Assembly (NCBI GenBank): GCA_947577185.1
Contig: CANPUE010000001.1
Coordinates: 124,001 to 188,000, forward strand
DNA from: an uncultured Lachnospiraceae bacterium
Lineage (GTDB): Bacteria > Bacillota > Clostridia > Lachnospirales > Lachnospiraceae
Length of the DNA: 64,000 nt
Reading direction: 5' to 3'
The notes under the pieces were generated by a model, which was not told the origin of the DNA, made no database searches, and saw only the letters and a list, made by a program, of their open reading frames with translations. Positions 37,539 through 45,948 of the stretch are shown in pieces; position 1 is the first letter of the stretch; each line of letters begins with the position of its first letter. The translations under genes and the position numbers were made by a program.

Positions 37539-38544
37539 TCTCGTCACCTCCACCTCTGGAGATAACAATTTCCGCAGAATCTTCCAGTTTCCTGATGATA
37601 TTTACGATCTTCTGCTGTGCCTCTTCCACGTCTTTCATACGAACAGGACCCATGAACTCCATGTCTTCCTTGATCATAACAGCGAGACGTTTGGACATAT
37701 TATTGAATATAGCATTCTGAACCTCTTCGTTGGAGCCTTTAAGCGCGATAGCAAGGTCACTGTTATCCACATCACGCAGCACACGCTGGATCGCTCTGTC
37801 GTCGAGCAGGAGGATGTCTTCGAATACGAACATCTTCTTCCTGATCTCATCAGCAAGCTCGGGCTCTTCGATTTCGAGTGTTTCCATAATATGTTTCTCT
37901 GTACCACGGTCTACCGTATTCAAAATCTCTACCACTGCATCGACACCGCCGATAATGGTGAAATCCTGATTTGCCAGCGACGCCAGTTTTGATTCCAAAA
38001 CTTTCTCCACCTCTTTAATGATATCCGGACTCGTTCTGTCCATGACGGCAATACGCTTCGCGACGTCGGCCTGCCTGTCGGGCGGAAGCGCTGAAATAAT
38101 CAGTGCGGACTGTGCCGCCGACAGATATGACAGAATAAGGGCGATCGTCTGCGGATGCTCATCCTGTATAAAGTTGAGCAGCTGCGAAGGATCCGTCTTT
38201 CTCACAAATTCGAATGGTTTCACCTGCAGGGAAGCCGTAAGTTTTCCGATTACATCCCTGGCACGTTCCGCACCGAAAGATTTCTCCAGGACTTCCTTCG
38301 CATAGTTGATACCGCCTTCCGCGATATACTGCTGTGCGAGACAGACCTGATAAAACTCTTCCATTACCTCCTCTGTGATCTGCGGCGTAATCGTCCTTGT
38401 ATTCGCAATCTCCAGAGTCAGTTCTTCGATCTCCTCATCTTTCAGATGTTTGAAAATCAATGATGATTTTTCCGGACCGAGGGCGATCAACAAAATGGCT
38501 GCTTTCTGCAGACCGGTAATCCTTTCTTCAGAACTTTTTGCCAT
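37528..38544 (-). CDS. fliG: Flagellar motor switch protein FliG
   Basis: FliG is the rotor protein pushed by MotA. The 338-residue protein has the three FliG domains: N-terminal (about 1-95, LQKAAILLIALGPEKSSLIF), middle (about 110-190, EHPQTIALILSYLSAAQSAL) and C-terminal (about 225-330, FEDILLLDDRAIQRVLRDVD) with the conserved charged torque helix. Its 3' end codes GGGDEIVV and contains the fliH ribosome site. Confidence 0.97.
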   Translation of the reverse strand: MAKSSEERITGLQKAAILLIALGPEKSSLIFKHLKDEEIEELTLEIANTRTITPQITEEVMEEFYQVCLAQQYIAEGGINYAKEVLEKSFGAERARDVIGKLTASLQVKPFEFVRKTDPSQLLNFIQDEHPQTIALILSYLSAAQSALIISALPPDRQADVAKRIAVMDRTSPDIIKEVEKVLESKLASLANQDFTIIGGVDAVVEILNTVDRGTEKHIMETLEIEEPELADEIRKKMFVFEDILLLDDRAIQRVLRDVDNSDLAIALKGSNEEVQNAIFNNMSKRLAVMIKEDMEFMGPVRMKDVEEAQQKIVNIIRKLEDSAEIVISRGGGDEIVV

Positions 38545-38549
38545 TACTT

Positions 38550-40163
38550 TTACCCCCAGTCCTCATTTAACCAGTTACGCAGCAGATTGGCCGCTGCCTC
38601 TGGATTCTCTTCCACAAATTTGTTGATCATCTTTCTTGTCTCAGAATCATTTTCTACGGAAATATCCGCAAGCTGTCCTTCCGGTGTGGACTGAAGCAAT
38701 GTCTCAACAGAAAGTTCTTCCTCTTCTTCTTCATGTTTCTCACCGCGCATGCTTCTGAGTACGACAAATGCGAGCAGTGCCAGGATCACGATGATCAGGA
38801 TGATCTGCATCACATCCGTTGCACTGATGCCGGAACCTTCATCATCAAAGAAAACGTTCTCACTGTAGGCAACGATCGCTATGTTGTCAGCGCTGATACC
38901 GGTCGCTTTCGCAACCACGTCGAATAAATCTTCGTCCACTTCCAATTTGGTACGTCCCTGATTGGCAAGTTTATAGTCTTCCCAGGTGACTGTATCAAGC
39001 AGTCCCTGTCTCTCGATATCTTCCTCACGAATGATCTCGTGGCGTATCATCGCAACGGAAAGCGAGGAACGGCCATAGTTGATCAGGCCTGCCGGAGTCT
39101 CTGTCGTAGTGATTGTCTCGTCCGGCAGATAGTCATAAGACTGTTCCGTTATGGTCGATTTGGAATTGCTTTTATCTTCCAGTACATAAGTCGTATCGTC
39201 ATCCCCGTTGGAATCCGTCCCCGGAACGCCGCCGGTACCGCTCTCATTCTCCTCCGTGTACACATCCGAATGGCTGTATAAACCTTCTTCCCGCCCTTCC
39301 TGTGCGGCATATGTATGTGAGGTCGTAGAGCTGGTCGAAAAATCCAGAATCAGGTTCGTAGCGACTTCGATCATATCAAACTCATTCGTGCCCAGAAGAA
39401 CCTGCTTCACTTCACTCGTGACAAGCCGCTCTGCTTCCGCCTTAACAGAAAGCTGCGCATTGGCCGCTCCCGATACCGTATAATCATCGTCACCGGAAAA
39501 AAGCATATTACTGTTGGTGTCCATGATCACGATATTTCTTGTAGTGGCATTACCGATTCCCGTCGCGATCGCACGCGCAAGGGCCGCAGCGCTTTCCGGT
39601 GAAATCTCTTCTTTTAATTCCAGCGTAACAGTCGCTGAGGACTCTTTGTCAGAATCAATCAGCGTCCCTGTATTCTCAGGGATATTCAGCGTGACTGTTG
39701 CATTCTTGACCGCTTCCATGGGTTCTAATATATTGTCTTCTATGTATTTTTCCAGATACAGGACATATTGTCTCTGTTTATCAGACTCGGTCGTAGAAAA
39801 ACCGCCGTTTGTCACGTTCTCAATCCCGTAACCGGCCGTTCTGATATTATTGGAACCGAGCAGAAGGATCGCATCAGACTGCTGCGATTTGAGAATTTTA
39901 AACTGCAGCCCGTCATCAGAGATCGTATAATTTAATTCTTCCTCGTCAAGCAGCTCCTTGACGTCCGCCGCCTGTGTCGTATCCTCACAGTCCTTGAGCA
40001 GCACATACTGCGGTTTGTTCAACACCGTGATCAGGATCGCGATCGCCAGAATCACAACGGAAGCCACCATGACGATCAAAGTTTTCTGTCTGGTCGTAAA
40101 ACGGTTCCACCACTCTAATATTCGATTGCCTAACTCCTTTAATTTTTCCATAAATTTATCCAC
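38550..40163 (-). CDS. fliF: Flagellar MS-ring protein FliF
   Basis: FliF forms the membrane ring. The 537-residue protein has two membrane helices (about 29-48 and 451-470), between them the YscJ/FliF periplasmic ring domains (YVLYLEKYIEDNILEPMEAV; VTLNIPENTGTLI), and a C-terminal FliG-binding tail (RNWLNEDWG). The start is GTG at 40163 after AGGAGAAAT. It follows fliE by 47 bases. Confidence 0.96.
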   Translation of the reverse strand: MDKFMEKLKELGNRILEWWNRFTTRQKTLIVMVASVVILAIAILITVLNKPQYVLLKDCEDTTQAADVKELLDEEELNYTISDDGLQFKILKSQQSDAILLLGSNNIRTAGYGIENVTNGGFSTTESDKQRQYVLYLEKYIEDNILEPMEAVKNATVTLNIPENTGTLIDSDKESSATVTLELKEEISPESAAALARAIATGIGNATTRNIVIMDTNSNMLFSGDDDYTVSGAANAQLSVKAEAERLVTSEVKQVLLGTNEFDMIEVATNLILDFSTSSTTSHTYAAQEGREEGLYSHSDVYTEENESGTGGVPGTDSNGDDDTTYVLEDKSNSKSTITEQSYDYLPDETITTTETPAGLINYGRSSLSVAMIRHEIIREEDIERQGLLDTVTWEDYKLANQGRTKLEVDEDLFDVVAKATGISADNIAIVAYSENVFFDDEGSGISATDVMQIILIIVILALLAFVVLRSMRGEKHEEEEEELSVETLLQSTPEGQLADISVENDSETRKMINKFVEENPEAAANLLRNWLNEDWG

Positions 40164-40210
40164 AGCAACTATTTCTCCTTAAGTATTCTGCCGTATGATG
40201 CCAGTGTCTG

Positions 40211-40537
40211 CTAAATCTGCATCTGCATAATTTCTTTGTAAGCGTCCAACAGCTTATCCCTTATGGCTATAGTATACTGCAAAGCAGTTGATGCTTTTTG
40301 CAGAGCAATCGTCAGGTCATGGGTATTCTCGGTTTCTCCGAGCATCCATTTCACTTCCTCATCCTCCGCATCAGAAAGGTAACTGTTTGTTGTGTTGATA
40401 TTGTCGATTGCCGAACTCAAAAGATTATTAAAACTGGTATCCGAATATGTATCGATTTTGGTCGTCGGCGCACTCCTGGCTGCTTCCTTCACTGCGCCGG
40501 AAGACACATTATATAAAGCCGTGATATCCAAAGCCAT
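40211..40537 (-). CDS. fliE: Flagellar hook-basal body protein FliE
   Basis: FliE links the MS ring to the rod. The 108-residue protein has the FliE pattern: a disordered N terminus, FNNLLSSAIDNINTTNSYLS, and the C-terminal TIALQKASTALQYTIAIRDK. It lies between flgC and fliF with a clear GGAGGGG ribosome site. Confidence 0.95.
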   Translation of the reverse strand: MALDITALYNVSSGAVKEAARSAPTTKIDTYSDTSFNNLLSSAIDNINTTNSYLSDAEDEEVKWMLGETENTHDLTIALQKASTALQYTIAIRDKLLDAYKEIMQMQI

Positions 40538-40660
40538 CTTATCTTCCCCTCCGGTGTTTCAATTAATTATTTATCATTACCCATACTACTTAAAACTCAT
40601 ATATCATTACCGAAACGATATCTTTATCATGTATATGCCGTACCAGACAATCCTTATTCA

Positions 40661-41107
40661 TCAAGTGGTAAGAATATCAAGCCCCTTCGTCGCGATATTC
40701 TTGCTCGCGCTGAATGCTGTCGAATTTGCTTCATACGCGCGGCTGGCATCAATCAGGTTTGTCATCTCTGTGATTGTACTGACATTCGGATACGTTACAT
40801 AACCGTTCTCGTCAGCATCCGGATGTGACGGATCATAGACCATATTCATTTCCGTCCATTCATCCTCGTAAACTCCCGTCACTTTAACGCCGGTTCCCGA
40901 ATAACGGTCTCGCGCCGCATTCAGCACATGGCGGAAAGGTGTCTGGGAATTTTTTTCTTCGAATACGACGACCTTCCTGCGGTACGGTGTGCCGTCCTCT
41001 GTACGCGTCGTATTCTGATTCGCCAGATTTTCCGCAATAATGTCCATACGATAGCGTTCGGCAGTCATACCGCTCGCATTGATGTCAAATGATGTAAACA
41101 TTCCCAT
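40661..41107 (-). CDS. flgC: Flagellar rod protein FlgC
   Basis: FlgC is a proximal rod subunit. The 148-residue protein begins MGMFTSFDINASGMTAERYR with the rod motif MDIIAENLANQNTT, and ends with SRAYEANSTAFSASKNIATK. It follows flgB by 16 bases and has AGGAGG before the ATG. Confidence 0.96.
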   Translation of the reverse strand: MGMFTSFDINASGMTAERYRMDIIAENLANQNTTRTEDGTPYRRKVVVFEEKNSQTPFRHVLNAARDRYSGTGVKVTGVYEDEWTEMNMVYDPSHPDADENGYVTYPNVSTITEMTNLIDASRAYEANSTAFSASKNIATKGLDILTT

Positions 41108-41123
41108 AGCTTACGTCCTCCTA

Positions 41124-41522
41124 TTACTTCATAACTGCCTGCAGGTTCTTAAATTCCTGAGAAATACTCATGGTAATCCCCTGATAGGTCACCTGGTTCT
41201 TTGCAAGGTATACGCCTTCCGTATCGGGATCCACATTGTTTCCGTCAAGTCTGTAAGAAAAGCCCGCATAATCTGTATAGGCTACAGGCCGTAAATGGTT
41301 TTCCTTCAGGTTTGCCACCTTTGCATCCATGGAAGTATATCTGGAATTGCGCAGCGCACGGGCAAGCTGTGCCTGAAAGTCAACATCCTGCCTCTTATAT
41401 CCCGGCGTATCCACATTGGAAAGGTTGTTGGATATCGCATCATGGCGCAGCCAGGATGCATCAGCCGCCTTGTCCAGTACATTCACATAATCAAATACAT
41501 TTGTGTCGATCAAAGAACTCAT
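41124..41522 (-). CDS. flgB: Flagellar rod protein FlgB
   Basis: FlgB is a proximal rod subunit and the first gene of the fla/che operon. The 132-residue protein has the rod N-terminal motif WLRHDAISNNLSNVDTPGYK and ends with YQGITMSISQEFKNLQAVMK. The upstream frame to 41543 adds seven unlikely residues; ATG at 41522 (MSSLIDTNVFDYVN) follows GAGGTAGG and is preferred. A sigma-A promoter lies about 43 bases before it. Confidence 0.96.
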   Translation of the reverse strand: MSSLIDTNVFDYVNVLDKAADASWLRHDAISNNLSNVDTPGYKRQDVDFQAQLARALRNSRYTSMDAKVANLKENHLRPVAYTDYAGFSYRLDGNNVDPDTEGVYLAKNQVTYQGITMSISQEFKNLQAVMK

Positions 41523-41564
41523 AACAACACCTACCTCATCCATCTTATTAAAAATCCATAAACT

Positions 41565-41593
41565 ATTATAAAGTCATTCCCGTAAAATTACAA
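41565..41593 (-). promoter_or_regulatory. Promoter of the fla/che operon
   Basis: TTGTAA (41593-41588) and a perfect TATAAT (41570-41565) are spaced by 17 bases on the minus strand, giving an mRNA leader of about 35 bases before flgB. Between the two boxes lies a poor match to a CodY site (41575-41589). No sigma-28 box was seen here. Confidence 0.8.
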
Positions 41594-41657
41594 GACAAAA
41601 GGGAAAAAAAATATTACCTTCTTTCGTAAAAATAAGCAATATTTTACAAAAACAGCG

Positions 41658-41687
41658 AAAAAATAAAGGCAGATACCAAAATCCGCC
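41658..41687 (-). terminator. Terminator after codY
   Basis: On the minus strand GGCGGA (41687-41682) pairs with TCTGCC (41673-41668), then TTTATTTTTT follows (41667-41658). It separates codY from the fla/che promoter. Confidence 0.7.
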
Positions 41688-41695
41688 CCGGCAGA

Positions 41696-42481
41696 CTAAT
41701 ATCTGTCCTGTTCTTTTAATTTTTCCACTTCATCAAATACAACATCGTTCAGGACTTTGATATAAGTGCCCTTCATTCCTGAGGAACGGGATTCGATCAC
41801 GCCTGCACTCTCGAATTTACGCAGCGCATTGACGATGACGGAACGTGTGATACCCACCTTATCCGCGATCTTACTCGCAACCAGAATACCCTCCATACCG
41901 CCCAGTTCGTCAAAAATATGTGTAATCGCCTCCATCTCAGAAAATGAAAGCGTTCCAATTGCGGATTTTACGACGGCAACCTTCCTGTTCTCTTCGGCAT
42001 TCTCTTCGTTCACTGCCCGCAGCATCTCAAGACCGACCACCGTCGTACCGTATTCACACAGTATAATATCGTCAATATCATACTGCGCATCACATTTATA
42101 AAGAAACAATGTTCCGAGCCGCTCCCCGGATATTTCGATCGGTGCGATAATCGCCTGCAGTCTTTTTGTATCGATCGATTCAAATCCAAGCGTCTCCAGA
42201 TTGACGTTTTCTTTTGTGGAAAGTACAGCCAGAAGCCTTTCATTTAACATCGGATCGATGAACCCTCCGACATGATCAACAATCAGCTCCGTCAGCGACT
42301 CCACCTTGTTGTAATCGCCTACGCCGAGCACCTTCCCTTTCTTACTGATCACCAGAACATTCGATGTCAGGATCTCTTTTAAGACATCACAAATGTCATT
42401 GAAAACTACTTTACCGGAATTATTGTTGTGCAGAAGTTTTCCAATTTTTCTGGTCTTATCCAATAATTGTACACTACTCAT
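41696..42481 (-). CDS. codY: Global regulator CodY
   Basis: CodY is a GTP- and branched-chain-amino-acid-sensing repressor. The 261-residue protein has an N-terminal GAF domain (about 1-155, VQLLDKTRKIGKLLHNNNSG) and a C-terminal winged helix (about 200-245, ASKIADKVGITRSVIVNALR). ATG at 42481 after GGTGTGTGAAC is the normal start. It has its own promoter and terminator and lies directly before the fla/che operon, as in Bacillus. Confidence 0.97.
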   Translation of the reverse strand: MSSVQLLDKTRKIGKLLHNNNSGKVVFNDICDVLKEILTSNVLVISKKGKVLGVGDYNKVESLTELIVDHVGGFIDPMLNERLLAVLSTKENVNLETLGFESIDTKRLQAIIAPIEISGERLGTLFLYKCDAQYDIDDIILCEYGTTVVGLEMLRAVNEENAEENRKVAVVKSAIGTLSFSEMEAITHIFDELGGMEGILVASKIADKVGITRSVIVNALRKFESAGVIESRSSGMKGTYIKVLNDVVFDEVEKLKEQDRY

Positions 42482-42535
42482 GTTCACACACCTTTCATAG
42501 CAAATCCAATCCCCTGTTATCATTTACACAATTAT

Positions 42536-42547
42536 GATAGGCCTATC
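42536..42547. promoter_or_regulatory. Perfect palindrome at the codY transcription start
   Basis: GATAGGCCTATC is a perfect 12-base palindrome that overlaps the -10 box of the codY promoter. It is a candidate operator; no known regulator is matched. Confidence 0.4.
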
Positions 42548-42573
42548 TTATCACATTTTTTCGCTATTTTCAA
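42545..42573 (-). promoter_or_regulatory. codY promoter
   Basis: TTGAAA (42573-42568) and TAAGAT (42550-42545), spaced 17, lie in the 133-base gap between topA and codY on the minus strand. Confidence 0.65.
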
Positions 42574-42614
42574 CGTATATTGCATGAATTTTTGCACAAT
42601 TCACGAACAATTGC

Positions 42615-44693
42615 TTAAATTGTATCCACTTTCGCAGATTCTTCCACATACCCGCAATTCTCATCCGCACAGACCAGCTTATTACCCTTTTGCAGCATAA
42701 TATAACCGCATCTTTGGCATTTTTTATCAGTCGGTTTCTGCCAGACCATAAAATCACATTCCGGGTTGTCGATGCATCCGTAATACTTCCTGCCCTTTCT
42801 CGTCTTCTTCAGTACGATATCTTTTCCGCATTTCGGACAGGCGATGCCGATCTTTTCAAAATAGGGCCTGGTATTGCGGCATTCGGGAAATCCGGGGCAG
42901 GCAAGGAACCTTCCGTGAGGCCCGTATTTGATCACCATCTGTCTGCCGCAGTTTTCGCACAGTTCATCTGATACCTCGTCGGCAATCTCCACCTCTTCAA
43001 GTTCTTTCTCTGCCTTCGTGACCGCACTCTCCAGATCCGGATAAAAGTTCTCGATAACAGTCTTCCATTTGACGTTGCCGTCCGCAATCCCGTCTAACAG
43101 CGCTTCCATCGTCGCCGTGAAATTGACATCCACAATAGAGGGAAACGCTTCCTTCATAATATGATTGACAATTTCTCCCAGTTCCGTCACATACAGATTT
43201 TTATTTTCTTTCACGATATATCTTCTGGCCAGGATCGTCGTAATCGTCGGTGCATAGGTACTCGGGCGGCCGATCCCCAGTTCTTCCAGCGCGCGCACCA
43301 AAGATGCCTCCGTGTAATGCGGCGCCGGCTGCGTAAAATGCTGCTTTTCTTCAAAGGAATCGAAGATCAGCTGCGTATCTTTGTCGATCCCTTTGACTAA
43401 TGTATTGCTCTCTTCTTTTTCTTCTTCGTCACGATAGACTGACAAAAACCCGTCAAATTTCACTTTTGACGCGGATACCGTAAAGCGGTGGCCCGCCGCG
43501 TCAATCTTGACGGCAGTCGTTTCATATTTCGCCGCATTCATCCGGCTCGCCGTAAAGCGTCTCCAGATCAGCTGATAAAGACGGAACTGGTCTCTGGAGA
43601 GCGAATCTTTCAACTGCGCCGGTGTCCTCTCAATATCAGTGGGGCGGATCGCCTCATGCGCGTCCTGAATCTTCTGCGCACTCTTCTTCTCCCCCACAGA
43701 GTCTGCCGCATAGTCTTCCCCGTACAGCTTCGTAATATACTCTTTTGCCATCTGTTCCGCCTCTGCCGATACTCTGGTCGAATCTGTACGCAGATATGTG
43801 ATGACGCCGGCCGTACCGTTTCCTTTGATATCGATCCCTTCATATAGCTGCTGGGCCAGACGCATCGTCTTCTGTGTGGAAAAATTCAGCATTTTACTCG
43901 CTTCCTGCTGTAATGTGGAAGTCGTAAAGGGCATCGGCGGTTTCTTGGTCCTCTCACCGTGCTTTACGTCCGACACGACGAAACTGGCATTTTCCAGTTT
44001 CTTCTTTATTATATCCAATTCTTCTTTGGAAGAAATTTCCTGTTTTTTCTCTGTCGTTCCGTAATATTTCGCGATCAGCGGTTTCTTCTCTCCCGCGATC
44101 TTAAATGCCGCGTCAAGCGTCCAGTATTCCTCCGGGATAAAGGCGTTTATCTCCTCTTCCCTGTCGCAGATGATACGCAGCGCCACCGACTGAACGCGCC
44201 CGGCGCTCAGTCCCCTTTTGACTTTCGCCCACAAAAGCGGTGAAATCTTATAGCCTACCATCCGGTCCAGACAGCGCCTTGCCTGCTGTGCGTCCACCAG
44301 ATCCATATCAATCTCTCTGGCATTTTTTAAAGACTCTTTTACCGCATTCTTCGTGATCTCATTAAAGGTGATCCGATATACTTTCTTCTTTTCTAATTTC
44401 AGGGCACTCAGCAGGTGCCATGAAATCGCCTCTCCTTCGCGGTCAGGGTCCGTCGCCAGATAGATCTTTTCCGCTTTTTTTACCTCTTTGCGCAGACTTG
44501 CCAAAATATCTCCCTTCCCCCTGATCGTGATATACTTTGGCTCAAAATCATGTTCAATATCAATGCCCAGCTGGCTTCTCGGCAGATCGCGCACATGCCC
44601 GTTGCTCGCCGCCACTTCATAATTTGCTCCCAGAAATTTTTTAATCGTCTTAACCTTTGCAGGAGACTCAACGATCACCAAATACTTTGCCAT
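42615..44693 (-). CDS. topA: DNA topoisomerase I
   Basis: TopA relaxes negative supercoils. The 692-residue protein has the N-terminal Toprim domain (VIVESPAKVKTIKKFLG; TDPDREGEAISWHLL), the active-site tyrosine in VITYLRTDSTRVS (about Y297), the gate domains, and three C-terminal zinc ribbons with CENCGRQ, CPKCGKD and CQRCGYI (about 585-692). All catalytic parts are intact. It has its own promoter and lies between dprA and codY. Confidence 0.97.
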   Translation of the reverse strand: MAKYLVIVESPAKVKTIKKFLGANYEVAASNGHVRDLPRSQLGIDIEHDFEPKYITIRGKGDILASLRKEVKKAEKIYLATDPDREGEAISWHLLSALKLEKKKVYRITFNEITKNAVKESLKNAREIDMDLVDAQQARRCLDRMVGYKISPLLWAKVKRGLSAGRVQSVALRIICDREEEINAFIPEEYWTLDAAFKIAGEKKPLIAKYYGTTEKKQEISSKEELDIIKKKLENASFVVSDVKHGERTKKPPMPFTTSTLQQEASKMLNFSTQKTMRLAQQLYEGIDIKGNGTAGVITYLRTDSTRVSAEAEQMAKEYITKLYGEDYAADSVGEKKSAQKIQDAHEAIRPTDIERTPAQLKDSLSRDQFRLYQLIWRRFTASRMNAAKYETTAVKIDAAGHRFTVSASKVKFDGFLSVYRDEEEKEESNTLVKGIDKDTQLIFDSFEEKQHFTQPAPHYTEASLVRALEELGIGRPSTYAPTITTILARRYIVKENKNLYVTELGEIVNHIMKEAFPSIVDVNFTATMEALLDGIADGNVKWKTVIENFYPDLESAVTKAEKELEEVEIADEVSDELCENCGRQMVIKYGPHGRFLACPGFPECRNTRPYFEKIGIACPKCGKDIVLKKTRKGRKYYGCIDNPECDFMVWQKPTDKKCQRCGYIMLQKGNKLVCADENCGYVEESAKVDTI

Positions 44694-44743
44694 AGCAATT
44701 CCCCATTTCTGAATACAATTTCGCGCTAATGATAACGTGAACC

Positions 44744-44772
44744 ACTATACACTATATTTGACAGCCTTGCAA
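44744..44772 (-). promoter_or_regulatory. topA promoter
   Basis: TTGCAA (44772-44767) and TATAGT (44749-44744) are spaced by 17 on the minus strand, about 50 bases before topA; they are the same two boxes as in the rpsB promoter. Confidence 0.7.
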
Positions 44773-44793
44773 GAAAAAATTTAAGTTTTTAGA

Positions 44794-45921
44794 TTAAGAT
44801 TTTATGAAATAACCATTGCCGATCTGCCTGGCATAGCCGTTGAGGCTCAAACTGACAAGCTGATCCGCCAGCTGCGGCAGCGCAAGATCCCTGCCGTATT
44901 TCAATAACACCTGCTCTTTTATCTGTTCCATTGACTGAGGTATCGTACTCAGCGTTTGCAGCAGGTCGATCTGCACATCGCCCAGCGGGAATCGCACCTG
45001 TTTGGACCGGGCGCTGCTGCCCGTGAGGTTCCTCAGAATTTCCGACGGCGAAAGTGCAGGCGAAGCGCCCTGCTGCAACAGACGGTTGCAGCCTTCGCTT
45101 AAAGGCTCCGTGATCCTTCCCGGCAGTGCAAAGACTTCCCTGCCCTGCTCCAATGCCATATCAACCGTAATCAGCGTACCGCTTCTGTCTTTGGCTTCGA
45201 TCACAACAACCGCATCCGCAAGCCCGCTGATGATGCGGTTGCGCGGCGGAAAGAGACTGCTGTGCGGAGCCGTACCGGGCTGGTACTCTGAGCAGACACC
45301 TCCCTGTTCGCATAATGCATGATAAAGCTGTCCGTTTTCGGGCGGATAGCAGATGTCCGCCCCGCACCCCATCACGGCCAGCGAGTAACCGCCTGCCGCA
45401 AGCGCCGCCCGCTGGCCGATCCCGTCGATCCCCCTTGCCATGCCACTTATGATCTCCACGCCTGCGGCCGCCAGCTCTTTCCCAAACCACTGCGCCATGT
45501 GCCTGCCGTACTCTGAACAGTTTCTTGCTCCTATGACCGCGACTGCAGGCTTTTCCTGCTGCGGCAGTCTGCCGCGGAAATAGATCCCGTACGGGGCATC
45601 GGGAATCTGCGCAAGCCTGTCAGGATAATCCGGATGCCCCAGACAAAGAAAGTGCAGGCCTTTTCCGGCAAGGCTCTCATAGCTTCTGTTGACTGCATCT
45701 TCTCCCTGTTTCTGTCTGGACGAGACAATCCGCGCGGCGAGAGCCTCGCCCCTGGCAGTAGGCGGGAGGAGGCTTTTTAATCCCTCTTCCGACAGCCGGT
45801 AAATTTCCAGAGGGCTCCTGTCTTTGCCCAGCAGACGACGGATCGAAGCATTTCCCACCCCGGGAATGCCATAGAGCCAGTGGGCATAGGGAAGCACTCT
45901 GCTGTCTATTGCGTGTATCAT
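44794..45921 (-). CDS. dprA: DNA-processing protein DprA
   Basis: DprA loads RecA on single-stranded DNA during transformation. The 375-residue protein has an N-terminal helix-hairpin-helix region (about 15-70), the Rossmann core (about 100-290: VAVIGARNCSEYGRHMAQ; ISGMARGIDGIGQRAAL; SSLFPPRNRIISGLADAVVV) and a C-terminal winged helix (about 310-375). Normal length. It follows comM by 27 bases and precedes topA. Confidence 0.95.
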   Translation of the reverse strand: MIHAIDSRVLPYAHWLYGIPGVGNASIRRLLGKDRSPLEIYRLSEEGLKSLLPPTARGEALAARIVSSRQKQGEDAVNRSYESLAGKGLHFLCLGHPDYPDRLAQIPDAPYGIYFRGRLPQQEKPAVAVIGARNCSEYGRHMAQWFGKELAAAGVEIISGMARGIDGIGQRAALAAGGYSLAVMGCGADICYPPENGQLYHALCEQGGVCSEYQPGTAPHSSLFPPRNRIISGLADAVVVIEAKDRSGTLITVDMALEQGREVFALPGRITEPLSEGCNRLLQQGASPALSPSEILRNLTGSSARSKQVRFPLGDVQIDLLQTLSTIPQSMEQIKEQVLLKYGRDLALPQLADQLVSLSLNGYARQIGNGYFIKS

Positions 45922-45948
45922 GGTAAATTCTCCTCTTTGGTCAGATTT

